In this document: one piece after another, positions 37,232 through 46,540 of the stretch
How positions within the stretch are numbered: position 1 is the first letter of the stretch
Layout of the letters: each line of letters opens with the position of its first letter
Position numbers and translations under genes: made by a program
Notes under the pieces: generated by a model
What the model was told of the DNA's origin: nothing
Databases searched by the model: none
Seen by the model: the letters and a program-made list of their open reading frames with translations, nothing else
Assembly (NCBI RefSeq): GCF_004116265.1
Contig: NZ_QOUX01000030.1
Span: 26,687-90,686, forward strand
Source of the DNA: Anaerobacillus alkaliphilus
Lineage (GTDB): Bacteria > Bacillota > Bacilli > Bacillales > Anaerobacillaceae
DNA length: 64,000 nucleotides
Direction: 5' to 3'

Positions 37232-38932
37232 TTATTTAATTAGATAGTTAAATACAGGTGAACCTGGTGGTGCATTAACAATCATATCGTAAACCGGAAT
37301 GGTGTAAGCGAAAAGGATGAGTAATACGACAATGCCGATCCAGAGTTTCCAGTTTTCAAAAATTGCAGGTGTAGTGGATGCATCACTTGCAGGTTCACTT
37401 ACAGGGAACGCTGTTTCTCCTTTTGGAGCTAACCAAACCATGTAAATAAAGTTATAGAACATTAATAGTGCAGCAGCTGTTAAGATAACAGCACCAATAG
37501 CGACTGTTATATAATTCGTAAACATTCCTTCAAACCAAGCCATTGCTGTAGGGTGGTCTTGGTAAGTTGTATACGCAGTACGACGTGGTGCTCCAAGAAG
37601 ACCCATTAAATGCATCGCACCTGACATGAAGAACATTCCGATTGTCCATAACCAAGTTTGCACCATACCTAAACGGTTGATATATGGCGTAAACTTTCTG
37701 CCAGTTAAATGTGGAATTAACCAGTATGAAATTCCAAAGAATGTTAGAACGATCGTTGAGCCTACGGTCAAGTGGAAATGCCCAACAACCCAAAGTGTGT
37801 TATGAACAACAGCGTTCATTTGATTAGATGCGTTAATAATTCCACCAGCACCAGCTGGGATAAAGATTAACATCCCCATAAATGGAGCGAAGAAACGTAC
37901 ATCTTTCCAAGGTAGGATACCTAACCAGCTAAGTGATCCACGTCCACCTTGAGAACGGGCAGTTTGCTCAAACGTACCAAAGATTGAGAATGCGGTCATT
38001 AATGATGGAACGATAACAACGAACGTTAATACTGTTTGAACGAACTTCCAAAACTCTGAAACGCCAGACTCCATTAACTGATGGTGGAACCCAACAGGTA
38101 TTGAAAATAACAAGAATAAAATAAAGGCCAAACGAGCAAGTGAGTCACTAAACAATTTTCCGCCAATGATTTTTGGAATACAAACGTACCAAGCCATGTA
38201 AGCAGGTAGTAACCAGAAGTAGACTAGTGGATGCCCGAAATACCAGAAAAGTGTACGGCTTAGTAATATGTTCATCTTATCCGTAAGACCAAATGCCCAA
38301 GGGATCATTTGTAATAATACTGTAGCTGCTACCCCTAAACATGCTACAATCCAGAGTATAAGTGTTGCTGTAGCCATAAATCCGAATAGAGGTGTTTTTT
38401 GTCCTTTATTTGCTTTTTTCCAATTAAAGTAATGAGCAAGAACTGCAGCACTTGCAATCCAAGTCCCTACGACAAAAAGTGTTAAAGCTACATAATAGAA
38501 CGGATGAGCTGCAAGTGGAGCGTAGAATGTATATAGAACAGAGGCTTCCCCTGCCAGAATAAGTACAGCAGCCATTAGCGTACCAATCGTGGTTACCCAA
38601 AAACCAGCCCAGCCTAGCTTTCGAAGGCCATTTGGAAATGCCCCGAGAGTACGACTAGCCCCGGCAAATAAAAAACCAAAAATAAAGTAAGTAGTAAAAA
38701 CAAGTGCAAGTAAAACTCCATGGACAGTTAAAATTTGGTAGTAACCAAGCCAACTCGGAAGCTCAATCATGCCTCCGCGGACAAGTCCTTGTAAAAGTCC
38801 CATAAGTGCCCCGATAATGAAAGCAAAAAATGCTACGTGTATGTGTGCCATACTTAGAGAAGCGTCTTTTGGTGCTACTCTAACTTCTGTGTCTGAAACA
38901 AATTCATCGACTCTTAATGCTGAATTTCTCAT
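37232..38932 (-). CDS. cbaA: ba3-type cytochrome c oxidase subunit I
   Basis: Catalytic subunit of a B-type heme-copper oxygen reductase, 566 residues, about 13-14 membrane helices. Metal ligands visible: heme His in LTVHGVLLALVF, CuB His and cross-linked Tyr in FGHPLVYFW, CuB pair in GFHHQL, and both axial histidines in VGHFHLTVGS. It lacks the A-type D-channel motifs, in keeping with the ba3 group. It overlaps the subunit II stop by one base (TAATG). Such enzymes work at low oxygen, which agrees with the FNR-type site upstream. Confidence 0.92.
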   Translation of the reverse strand: MRNSALRVDEFVSDTEVRVAPKDASLSMAHIHVAFFAFIIGALMGLLQGLVRGGMIELPSWLGYYQILTVHGVLLALVFTTYFIFGFLFAGASRTLGAFPNGLRKLGWAGFWVTTIGTLMAAVLILAGEASVLYTFYAPLAAHPFYYVALTLFVVGTWIASAAVLAHYFNWKKANKGQKTPLFGFMATATLILWIVACLGVAATVLLQMIPWAFGLTDKMNILLSRTLFWYFGHPLVYFWLLPAYMAWYVCIPKIIGGKLFSDSLARLAFILFLLFSIPVGFHHQLMESGVSEFWKFVQTVLTFVVIVPSLMTAFSIFGTFEQTARSQGGRGSLSWLGILPWKDVRFFAPFMGMLIFIPAGAGGIINASNQMNAVVHNTLWVVGHFHLTVGSTIVLTFFGISYWLIPHLTGRKFTPYINRLGMVQTWLWTIGMFFMSGAMHLMGLLGAPRRTAYTTYQDHPTAMAWFEGMFTNYITVAIGAVILTAAALLMFYNFIYMVWLAPKGETAFPVSEPASDASTTPAIFENWKLWIGIVVLLILFAYTIPVYDMIVNAPPGSPVFNYLIK

Positions 38933-39399
38933 TATTTCACCTCAATCGCCATTTGCATGTAGTGGTGTCCGGTACCGCAGTATTCGTTACAAAGAACGAG
39001 GTAAGTACCAGGCTCGGTAAATGTGTGTTCGGCCATGTTCACATGACCAGGTGTAACCATGAAGTTCACATTTGTCATTGGAATAGTAAATGAGTGAACA
39101 ACATCAGAACTAGTTACTTGAAATCGTACGGTTGATCCAACTGGAACTTCAATTTTATTTGGTGAATATCCAAAAGCCATTGCAATGATTGTGGCTTGAT
39201 ACGTATTTTCGTCAATTTGGCGTAACCCCGGCTCATTGAAAGGTGCTTCATTACTTAAATTTTGTGGATCGACTGTAGCCATGTGGCTAGGTGGTTGTTG
39301 CCCGAATGCGAATGCACTAACTCCTAATACTGCTAAAAAAACGAATAAAGACCCAATACCAAATGTTAACCATATTTTTTCATAACGATGTAAATGCAT
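38932..39399 (-). CDS. cbaB: ba3-type cytochrome c oxidase subunit II
   Basis: Binuclear CuA subunit, 155 residues: one N-terminal membrane helix and an outer cupredoxin domain with the CuA set, His in VVHSFTIP and the loop CNEYCGTGHHYMQM (two Cys, His, Met). It receives electrons from cytochrome c and passes them to CbaA. Only one membrane helix, as usual for ba3 oxidases. Middle gene of the minus-strand operon, 22 bases after the small subunit. Confidence 0.92.
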   Translation of the reverse strand: MHLHRYEKIWLTFGIGSLFVFLAVLGVSAFAFGQQPPSHMATVDPQNLSNEAPFNEPGLRQIDENTYQATIIAMAFGYSPNKIEVPVGSTVRFQVTSSDVVHSFTIPMTNVNFMVTPGHVNMAEHTFTEPGTYLVLCNEYCGTGHHYMQMAIEVK

Positions 39400-39421
39400 T
39401 TAAGTTCCCCCTTTCACAAAA

Positions 39422-39580
39422 TTACATTCTATTTAAGAATAAGTAGAAAATAGCTGACCAAGATCCAACAATAAATAATCCTACTAACATGGTGAATATT
39501 AAGGTTCCTTTTAAAGATGAATCTGATTCTGTTGGTACATAACCCTTTTTTGTCTCTAGGTTTGTGTTGTTTTTAGCCAT
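39422..39580 (-). CDS. ba3-type oxidase small subunit IIa
   Basis: 52 residues, beginning MAKNNTNLETKKGYVPTESD, with a single C-terminal membrane helix (LIFTMLVGLFIVGSWSAIFY). This matches the single-span subunit IIa that fills the missing subunit II helix in ba3 oxidases. Start at 39580 is fixed by GAGGAGG 7 bases upstream; a longer frame from 39658 would read through that site. First gene of the oxidase operon. Confidence 0.82.
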   Translation of the reverse strand: MAKNNTNLETKKGYVPTESDSSLKGTLIFTMLVGLFIVGSWSAIFYLFLNRM

Positions 39581-40098
39581 AAATAACCCTCCTCTTATGA
39601 TAATTAAGACCCCCACGATTACATAATATAGGAAAAACATTACAAAATTTTTCCGCAAATGTGAAAAAATAATGACACTTACAACATAATATAGTTAATA
39701 AACATAACAGTAGTTCATATAGTGGAAACTACTCTATCGCAATTATAAAGTTTTTGAGAATAACTACTGTGAGAAAAATCACATATAAACAGGCTGTAAT
39801 AAGCTCTGAAATGGCATTGTTAAAATATTGACACATTTTAGGATAGAGACAGTAGTAATCAATAAATTAATTAGGTAGCTCAAGCTGCCATAAGTTAGGG
39901 GATGGACAAGTAGAAAATGGCGAAGGAACAGAGGAAACAAGTAAAGAAATAATATTTTATTAGTAAAAAGCCGCTATTTGTTTAAAAGATCGCCATTCTG
40001 GTTCTTTTTTTATGGGAAAAATAGTGGTTGGTGGGAATAAATAGAATGTTCCGTTACAAACTACTCTTATCTAAGTTTGAATGTAAGAGAGGTTCTAT
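39581..40098. other. Divergent 518-base gap between oxidase and ger operons
   Basis: AT-rich. It contains the FNR/CRP-type palindrome at 39768, a plus-strand TTGACA at 39828-39833 with no convincing -10, an inverted repeat AATGGCGA / TCGCCATT about 70 bases apart (39916-39994 region), and an 11-codon frame at 39917-39952 without a good ribosome site. I see no gene I can support. It may hold a small RNA, but nothing shows that directly. Confidence 0.4.
39768..39783. promoter_or_regulatory. FNR/CRP-type palindrome upstream of the ba3 oxidase
   Basis: TGTGAGAAAAATCACA: exact TGTGA-N6-TCACA, the pattern bound by Fnr in Bacillus and by the CRP/FNR family in general. It lies 188 bases before the small-subunit start and 315 bases before the ger operon, so control of the oxidase is the better guess. 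Confidence 0.65.
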
Positions 40099-41574
40099 AT
40101 GAACAAGAATACTACGATAAGACAAGATAAATATGAGGAATATCTTAGAAGCCTAAATATCTCGGAAGAACCACCGCAAGTTAGTAGCTTGTTTGATATA
40201 GAGATGAAAGAAATATTTAAAGCTTGTGACGACTTTACCTATAGAGAGATCGTGCTCTCACGAGGAGAGAAGGGGATTATCTATTTTCTCCAGGGAATCG
40301 TTGATCTTGAATTTCTACATATGAGTGTAATAAAGCCTTTAGTTGAATCGATGAAAGACCAATTCGAAGAAGTTGATCATCGTCAACAGATTAATAATCC
40401 TAAAAATATCTCTCTTAAAAATTGGAACGAGATTATTTTTGCATTATTTAACGGAGGAGCTATTTGTCACATTGATGGGCAGCTCCCAATTGAAGTTAAA
40501 GTACCTGGGAAAGAAAAGAGAAATATATCTGAACCTACCACACAATACCAAGTATTCGGTCCGAAGATAGGATTTATTGAGGATATACAAACGAACATTT
40601 CTATCGTAAGGAAGTTTCTGAAGGATCCTCGTGTAAAGACCGTAAATTACGAAATTGGTTCACTTTCACATACAAAGGTATCTGTCATGTACATTGATGG
40701 TTATGCAGATAAAAAGGATATTGAGCAGATTGACAAAAGAATGCAAAATGTGAAAATTGATCAACTGATTACTCTAGGACAATTAAATAAGCAGATTATT
40801 GATCATCCAACGTCTATTTTCCCACAAGTGTTTGGTACAGAGCGACCAGACAATGTTGCGTTGGCATTAGGGGAAGGAAAGATTGCTATTTTTATTGACA
40901 ATGTAACATTCGTTTCAATTCTTCCTGTTACGTTGTTTGATTTATATTTGGTTGGTGATGACCTTAGTTTTAGTTCGTTTTATAATGCCCTATTTGTAAG
41001 AGCTATCCGATATTTGTGTATGATTTTATCTACAGCTTTACCAGCTCTTTATGTAGCATTAGTCGCATTCCATCCAGAACTAATTCCAGAAACTCTCGCA
41101 TTAACAATTGCAGAGTCGAGATCACAAATACCTTTTCCGGCAGCTGCAGAAGCACTAATAATGATGATTGCCTTAGATGTTTTAGTGGAGGCTAGTATAC
41201 GTCTTCCTAGCTTTGTTGGCCAAACAATCGGTATTGTTGGAGGTTTAGTTATTGGAACAGCAGCTGTTGAAGCAGGGGTTGTTAGTAGTCTAATGGTCAT
41301 TGTTATTTCGTTTACCGCAATAGCATCTTTTACTTCTCCTACTTGGGAATTAGTATCGTCACTACGCGTTCTTCGTTATGGTTTGTTGATCATATCATCA
41401 ATTTTTGGTTTGTATGGGTTCGTGCTAGGCTTTTGTGTTATTTTTATTCATATTTGTAACTTAGAGTCTCTTTCAACACCATACATATCGCCATTATCAA
41501 CATTTAAAATGCAGCAGTTGTTAGGTAGAATGCAGCAAATAAAAACGCAGTATTTTGAGAAAAAAGGAGGGTGA
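40099..41574 (+). CDS. GerA-family spore germinant receptor subunit A
   Basis: Inner spore membrane protein, 491 residues. Large N-terminal cytosolic part (about 1-285), then four to five membrane helices. Family motifs: LKDPRVKTVNYEIGSLSHTKVS in pieces (GSLSHTKVSVMYIDG), EGKIAIFIDNVTF, and the Pro-rich TALPALYVALVAFHPELIP. First gene of an A-B-C receptor operon; 10 bases before the B gene. The germinant (amino acid, sugar or other) cannot be read from sequence. Confidence 0.92.
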   Translation: MNKNTTIRQDKYEEYLRSLNISEEPPQVSSLFDIEMKEIFKACDDFTYREIVLSRGEKGIIYFLQGIVDLEFLHMSVIKPLVESMKDQFEEVDHRQQINNPKNISLKNWNEIIFALFNGGAICHIDGQLPIEVKVPGKEKRNISEPTTQYQVFGPKIGFIEDIQTNISIVRKFLKDPRVKTVNYEIGSLSHTKVSVMYIDGYADKKDIEQIDKRMQNVKIDQLITLGQLNKQIIDHPTSIFPQVFGTERPDNVALALGEGKIAIFIDNVTFVSILPVTLFDLYLVGDDLSFSSFYNALFVRAIRYLCMILSTALPALYVALVAFHPELIPETLALTIAESRSQIPFPAAAEALIMMIALDVLVEASIRLPSFVGQTIGIVGGLVIGTAAVEAGVVSSLMVIVISFTAIASFTSPTWELVSSLRVLRYGLLIISSIFGLYGFVLGFCVIFIHICNLESLSTPYISPLSTFKMQQLLGRMQQIKTQYFEKKGG

Positions 41575-41583
41575 TTTTGACTA

Positions 41584-42684
41584 ATGGAGGTGGTAAGGAA
41601 ATTCAAGGGTATTGATCTTTTTGCAGTTACTTGTTGTTCAACAATTACTCTAGGAGTCACTTTCTTACCTTATGTGGGTGGGGATGAGGTAAGAAGTGCG
41701 TGGTTAAAGGTTTTGGTAGCTGTCATTCCTTACTTTGTTCTTTTTTACTTGTTAAAAAAATTTAGCTCTAAATACGAAAGTTACGATTTCTTTTATGAGA
41801 TGAAAGTCTCTACTTGGAACTGGGTGTTCCACTTGATCGTGTTGTATTTCATTGTCAGTACTTTGTTTGCTATTGTTTATGGTTTGGAGGCATTGACATT
41901 AATAACAAAAGTATATTTGCTTCCTAACACTGACCAGTGGATTGTTCTACTTCTCTTTTTATTAGTGGCTGCGGTGGGCTTAGGTTATGGAATTACAGCG
42001 ATTAGCCGTTTTGTTGTTTCCTTAATACTTGTTGAGTTTATCCTGCTTTTTTCAATTGTAGGTTTAGGCTTTACTGAATATTTTCGCTGGATGTATATTG
42101 CCCCTGTTTGGACGACGGATGTTATCACATTTTTGAAGAGTTCTATCAGTGATATGGCCCGGTATACGGGAGTAATAGCTCTACTAGGTTATTTGCCATT
42201 TTTGAAAAAAGATGCCGCAGTCTTTAGACCGATGAGTTATGGTCTACTTTTGGTTGTTTCTATCTATGTTGGTATTTGTCTTGTGGTAGTAGGGACCTTT
42301 GGTTTCGAACAATCTTTAACGCTTTTATCACCTTTTACGGCATTGGTTCAGTCTTTGTCAACGAGAACAGGAGTAATAGAGAGAGTAGATTTATTTTTCT
42401 TGGGGGTATGGCTGATTGCTTATTATAAAATCATGCTAGTTCAGTCATGGTTTATGGTGTTTTTAATGCAACGTATATTTCCGATAAGAAGAAACTACAT
42501 CTATATACTTCTTTCGTTAGTTTTATTATTTGTGATAACTATGTTCATGCCAAACTTTGTTGAACAAATTTGGATACCTATACATTTTAATAACATCATT
42601 TATTCCTTTTGCGTGCCAGCTTTACTATTAGGTTTCTTATTAATGAAACGAAAAGAAGGAGCTCAACAAAGTGAAACTAGTTAA
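41584..42684 (+). CDS. GerB-family spore germinant receptor subunit B
   Basis: 366 residues, ten predicted membrane helices, of the amino acid/polyamine permease-like endospore germination family. LPYVGGDEVRSAWLKVL near the N-terminus and RTGVIERVDLFFLGVWL in the C-terminal half match it. In the receptor this subunit is thought to bind the germinant. It overlaps the C gene by 14 bases, showing translational coupling. Confidence 0.9.
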   Translation: MEVVRKFKGIDLFAVTCCSTITLGVTFLPYVGGDEVRSAWLKVLVAVIPYFVLFYLLKKFSSKYESYDFFYEMKVSTWNWVFHLIVLYFIVSTLFAIVYGLEALTLITKVYLLPNTDQWIVLLLFLLVAAVGLGYGITAISRFVVSLILVEFILLFSIVGLGFTEYFRWMYIAPVWTTDVITFLKSSISDMARYTGVIALLGYLPFLKKDAAVFRPMSYGLLLVVSIYVGICLVVVGTFGFEQSLTLLSPFTALVQSLSTRTGVIERVDLFFLGVWLIAYYKIMLVQSWFMVFLMQRIFPIRRNYIYILLSLVLLFVITMFMPNFVEQIWIPIHFNNIIYSFCVPALLLGFLLMKRKEGAQQSETS

Positions 42685-43837
42685 GCTATCGCTTGTCCCA
42701 CTTGCCATAATTCTAATGCTAACTGGGTGCATTGATGATGCTAGGGAAATTGATCATAGATCAATGATTGTGGGTATGGGCATTGACGTGGAAGAAAATA
42801 ATGACAATGAGATTTTATATAGTGTAACGTTACAAATCCCAATACTTTTAACTGGAGGACGAGAAGGATCCCCTGCTGGCTCGGTAAAAGAGTTCGAGAC
42901 GTTTACTGCCACTGGAAAGACAATTTTAGATGCGGTTGCCCATATAGAAGCAATGACACCGACAGTTCTCTTTTTTGGCCACTTAAAAGTAGTGACGGTC
43001 AGTGAACATGTCGCTAGTCATGGACTAGACAGAGTGATCGATTTCTTTGATCGACTTCCTCAAGTTGCCAACCAAATTTTTTTACTAGTCATTGAAGATG
43101 GAAAGGTTGAAGAATTTATTAACCAAGAGTCGCCGTTAGTAAATTTGCCTGCTCTTTATTTAAATCGATTTTTCCAAGCTGAACAGAAAATATCGCGAAC
43201 AAAGGATGTGAAGCTCTTTGAGTATCGTAGAGATACCAATATGATCTCTGGTGCAGCGACACTCCCATTAGCTAAAATTTTAGACAAAAAAATACTCATT
43301 GAAGGGATGGCGGTCCTTCATAATCATAAATTAGTGGCAAAATTAGAAAGAGATGAAGTTGGTATTAGTGAACTATTAAAGAACAATCGAGTGGATAATG
43401 TAAATTACACAATAACGCTAGAAACCAATGTCGGGGAAGAAGAAGTTTCGATCACAAGAGGAAACTTACAAGCTAAATTTCATTACGAGGAAACAACCCC
43501 ACTTACAGTAAATATTAGTGTCAAGGGTAAAGGTGAAATTGCTGAAGTAGGAACGCCTGAAGTAAGGGTGACTAATGATTTAGTAAAGGAAGCCAATGAT
43601 AAGATGGAGAAAGAAATTAAGGAGTTAGTAACAAAAACAATCAAAAGGATGCAGGCAGAAAATGTTGAGCCTTGGTTGATTGGTCATCGGCTTTGGGTAA
43701 AAGACCCAGATTTTTTTGACACATTACATTGGGAAGAGTCAGGCTGGCGCGAAACTGTTGTAAACGTATCGGTAGATTTTAAGATGGAACACACAGGGCA
43801 GAAAGGGTATTTAGGGAAAAGAAAGATAGGCAGATAG
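42671..43837 (+). CDS. GerC-family spore germinant receptor lipoprotein
   Basis: Lipoprotein subunit C, 388 residues. Lipobox LTGC (Cys20), then the family start CIDDAREIDHRSMIVGMGID (20), and later FEYRRDTNMISGAATLPL. The C-terminal domain ends with DPDFFDTLHWEESGWRE, which resembles the conserved region near the end of GerC proteins. Last gene of the receptor operon. No clear terminator hairpin separates it from the next unit, whose own promoter starts 45 bases on. Confidence 0.9.
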   Translation: MKLVKLSLVPLAIILMLTGCIDDAREIDHRSMIVGMGIDVEENNDNEILYSVTLQIPILLTGGREGSPAGSVKEFETFTATGKTILDAVAHIEAMTPTVLFFGHLKVVTVSEHVASHGLDRVIDFFDRLPQVANQIFLLVIEDGKVEEFINQESPLVNLPALYLNRFFQAEQKISRTKDVKLFEYRRDTNMISGAATLPLAKILDKKILIEGMAVLHNHKLVAKLERDEVGISELLKNNRVDNVNYTITLETNVGEEEVSITRGNLQAKFHYEETTPLTVNISVKGKGEIAEVGTPEVRVTNDLVKEANDKMEKEIKELVTKTIKRMQAENVEPWLIGHRLWVKDPDFFDTLHWEESGWRETVVNVSVDFKMEHTGQKGYLGKRKIGR

Positions 43838-43881
43838 AAAGAAAACACCTTCATATTTTTGTGACAACTGTCTGAACCTCG

Positions 43882-43935
43882 TTGACTGTGAAAAAAAGCC
43901 TATGCTATAATAAACTACAATGAAAATCATTATCA
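43882..43935 (+). promoter_or_regulatory. Promoter and Fur box of the Fe(III) ABC transporter ATPase gene
   Basis: TTGACT (43882-43887) and TATAAT (43906-43911), 18 bases apart. Directly after the -10, TGAAAATCATTATCA (43921-43935) matches the 7-1-7 Fur box TGATAATNATTATCA with one mismatch. Repression by Fur-iron is expected. Confidence 0.85.
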
Positions 43936-43983
43936 TTAAACGTAGGTTTTTATAGATGAAGTCTTTTTTAGGGGGAGAGTTTC

Positions 43984-45042
43984 ATGAGTTTTATACAGTT
44001 AGAGCAAGTAACAAAGCTTTTTTCTGGTACGCAAAAACCTGCAGTTGACGCTATAAATTTAAACATAGAACGTGGAGAAATTATCACATTACTAGGCCCA
44101 AGTGGTTGTGGAAAAACAACAACATTACGAATGCTTGCTGGGTTTGAGCAACCATCAACAGGAAAAATAACCATTGGTGAACAAGTGGTTTATGACAATT
44201 CTAACGCAATTCCACCTGAGAAAAGGGGAATAGGCATGGTATTTCAGGATTATGCATTATTCCCACACTTAACAATTGAGAAAAATGTCATGTTTGGGTT
44301 AAATAAGTGGAAATCAAAAGATAGAAAAGCACGTGCGAGAGAAGTATTAGAACTTGTTGGTTTAGGCGACTTTGCCCAACGTTTTCCAAGTGAAATATCA
44401 GGCGGACAGCAACAACGAGTTGCCTTAGCAAGGGCCTTAGCGCCTCGACCACATGTTGTTTTAATGGATGAACCATTTAGTAATCTAGATGCTGGTCTCA
44501 GAGAAAAAATGCGTTATGATGTAACTAATATCCTAAGAAAAGCAAACACCACGGCAATTATCGTTACTCATGATCAAAAGGATGCTTTTGCTGTTTCTGA
44601 TCGTGTAGTCGTCATGAAGGACGGTGTGATCCAACAGGTGGCATCACCTAGAGAAATGTACCGTTGTCCAAAAAACTGCTTTGTTGCTCAATTTGTTGGA
44701 AAGACAAACTTACTTACAGGTGAATTAGATAAAGATCTCAAACACGTTAGAACAAGTATAGGGAAAGTCTGTTTACCAGTGGCTTTAAATGAGATCTCTG
44801 ATAATATTAAGGTTTCGATTCGCCCGGAAGGTTGTCAAATCGTTGCTGCTGGAGCTGGGAATTATTCAGGACATGTGGAAAGAGTTACATACAGTGGTGA
44901 ATACCAAGAACTTTATGTAAACTTTCAACAGAATAAAACCTCAGAACCTATGGTAATCTATGCGCCAATTGAAGAAAATATTGAAGTAGGTTCAGTAGTG
45001 TCATTTAATATTAAAACAGATTTAGTTTGTGTAGTGGAATAA
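43984..45042 (+). CDS. fbpC: Fe(III) ABC transporter ATP-binding protein
   Basis: ATPase of a ferric-iron importer, 352 residues. Walker A GPSGCGKT (about 38-45), VFQDYALFPHL, signature ISGGQQQRVALARAL, Walker B VLMDEPFSNLD, His in VTHDQ. The C-terminal 110 residues form a TOBE-like regulatory domain. It has its own Fur-box promoter and terminator; the binding protein and permease follow as a second unit. Polyamine or thiamine transport ATPases look similar, but the Fur box and partners favour iron. Confidence 0.87.
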   Translation: MSFIQLEQVTKLFSGTQKPAVDAINLNIERGEIITLLGPSGCGKTTTLRMLAGFEQPSTGKITIGEQVVYDNSNAIPPEKRGIGMVFQDYALFPHLTIEKNVMFGLNKWKSKDRKARAREVLELVGLGDFAQRFPSEISGGQQQRVALARALAPRPHVVLMDEPFSNLDAGLREKMRYDVTNILRKANTTAIIVTHDQKDAFAVSDRVVVMKDGVIQQVASPREMYRCPKNCFVAQFVGKTNLLTGELDKDLKHVRTSIGKVCLPVALNEISDNIKVSIRPEGCQIVAAGAGNYSGHVERVTYSGEYQELYVNFQQNKTSEPMVIYAPIEENIEVGSVVSFNIKTDLVCVVE

Positions 45043-45045
45043 TTG

Positions 45046-45075
45046 AAAGCTCTCTCTTAAAAGAGGGCTTTTTTG
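45046..45075 (+). terminator. Terminator of fbpC
   Basis: AAAGCTCTCT...AGAGGGCTTT hairpin followed by TTTT, right after the stop. Confidence 0.8.
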
Positions 45076-45158
45076 CTTTTGGAGGAAGAAACATCGAAGG
45101 GATTTTTGACATTCCTGTGAATTCGGAAATTTACCTATAAAATTTTTTGTAAATTCCA

Positions 45159-45230
45159 TTGACAATGATTATCAATAGCAATATAATTCAAAATGTAAGT
45201 TCTAAATGAGAATGAATTTCATTCTTTAGA
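45159..45230 (+). promoter_or_regulatory. Promoter with two Fur-like palindromes before fbpA
   Basis: TTGACA (45159-45164) and TATAAT (45182-45187), 17 bases apart, a consensus sigma-A promoter. A Fur box TGACAATGATTATCA (45160-45174) overlaps the -35. Downstream, 45201-45230 (TCTAAA...TTTAGA) is a second palindrome containing GAATGAATTTCATTC, perhaps a weaker Fur site or a 5' stem protecting the message. Confidence 0.85.
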
Positions 45231-45259
45231 ACAAAAAAGTTACATAGGGGGAAACAAAC

Positions 45260-46372
45260 ATGAACAAAGCGTTAAAAATGATCTTATTTACAATCCTTTC
45301 TTTAGGATTAGTTATGTTAGCAGCTTGCGGTGGTAAAGAAGAACCACAAACAGCAGCTCCTGCGGAACCAGAAGTACAAGCGGAAACAGAAGAGCAACAA
45401 CCTGAAGAAGTGAAAGAAGCTGGTGAAGTTAACCTGTATACGAGCCGTCATTATGACACAGATCGTCAATTATATGATCTTTTCGAAGCTGAAACAGGAA
45501 TTAAAGTTAACGTAATTGAAGGTAAGGGCGATGAGTTAATAGCTCGTCTTAATTCTGAAGGCGAAAACACTGAGGCTGATCTATTCTTAACAGCTGATGC
45601 TGGTAATTTATATGTTGCAAAACAAGACGGTTTATTCCAAGAAATTCAAAGTGATGAATTATTTAAGAACATCCCTGCAAACTTACGTGACGATGAAAAT
45701 ATGTGGGTTGGATTAACTAAACGTGCACGTGTAATCGTTTATGCAAAAGACAGAGTTGATCCATCTGAACTATCAACATATGAAGCATTAACTGGTCCAG
45801 AGTGGGCAGGTAGAGTATTATCTCGTACTTCAAGTAACATGTATAACTTATCTCTTTTAGCTTCTTTCATTGAATTAAATGGTGCAGAGGCAGCAGAAGA
45901 GTGGGCGAAAGGTATTGCGGCTAACTTAGCTAGAGAACCCCAAGGTGGAGACACTGATCAAATTAGAGCTGTAGTTGCTGGTGAAGGTGACGTTGCTATC
46001 TCTAACACCTACTATGTTGGTCGTTTATTAAATTCTGCTGATAAAGGTGATGTTGAAGTTGGGGAAGCGGTAGGAGTTTTCTTCCCGAACCAAGATACAA
46101 CTGGAACTCACGTAAACATCAGTGGTGTTGGCATAATTAAACACTCTAAAAATGTTGAAAATGCAATTAAATTCTTAGAGTTCTTATCTAGTGTAGAGGC
46201 TCAAAAAGTATTTGCTGAAGGTAACAATGAGTACCCAGTTAACCCAGATGTTGATTGGTCAGAAACTGTGAAGTCTTGGGGAGAATTTAAAGAGCAAAAT
46301 ATTCCTTTATCAATCTTAGGAAAAAACCAACTAGAAGCTATCAAAATCTTCGACCGCTCTGGTTGGAAATAA
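45260..46372 (+). CDS. fbpA: Fe(III) ABC transporter substrate-binding lipoprotein
   Basis: Ferric-iron binding protein on the outer face of the membrane, 370 residues. Lipobox LAAC (Cys23), a Glu/Pro/Ala-rich linker (about 27-57), then the FutA/FbpA fold starting VNLYTSRHYDTDRQLYDLF; the Tyr-containing stretch ISNTYYVGRLL supplies likely iron-ligand tyrosines. Strong ribosome site AGGGGGAA. It has a Fur-box promoter and is followed by a partial terminator, then the permease gene. Confidence 0.9.
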   Translation: MNKALKMILFTILSLGLVMLAACGGKEEPQTAAPAEPEVQAETEEQQPEEVKEAGEVNLYTSRHYDTDRQLYDLFEAETGIKVNVIEGKGDELIARLNSEGENTEADLFLTADAGNLYVAKQDGLFQEIQSDELFKNIPANLRDDENMWVGLTKRARVIVYAKDRVDPSELSTYEALTGPEWAGRVLSRTSSNMYNLSLLASFIELNGAEAAEEWAKGIAANLAREPQGGDTDQIRAVVAGEGDVAISNTYYVGRLLNSADKGDVEVGEAVGVFFPNQDTTGTHVNISGVGIIKHSKNVENAIKFLEFLSSVEAQKVFAEGNNEYPVNPDVDWSETVKSWGEFKEQNIPLSILGKNQLEAIKIFDRSGWK

Positions 46373-46384
46373 ATAAAACTACAT

Positions 46385-46423
46385 GTACCGGAATACTTTA
46401 ACAGTTTCCGGTACTTTATTTTT
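46385..46423 (+). terminator. Terminator or attenuator between fbpA and fbpB
   Basis: GTACCGGAA / TTCCGGTAC hairpin followed by TTTATTTTT. Such a site after the binding-protein gene would make fbpA more abundant than fbpB if both share the fbpA promoter. Confidence 0.8.
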
Positions 46424-46540
46424 GTTAGACAAACATTTATTTTTAAACTTCATTTCTGTATAATTAATAGAGTCACTAATTTTATTCTACTAAAATAATT
46501 TTTTCCTTTTGTTATTAAAGTAAGTTAGGATGTGCCAACC

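Noticed and set aside
39917..39952. 11-codon gene (MAKEQRKQVKK) in the oxidase-ger gap
   Set aside because: The nearest Shine-Dalgarno-like sequence is too far upstream, and the frame is too short to judge.
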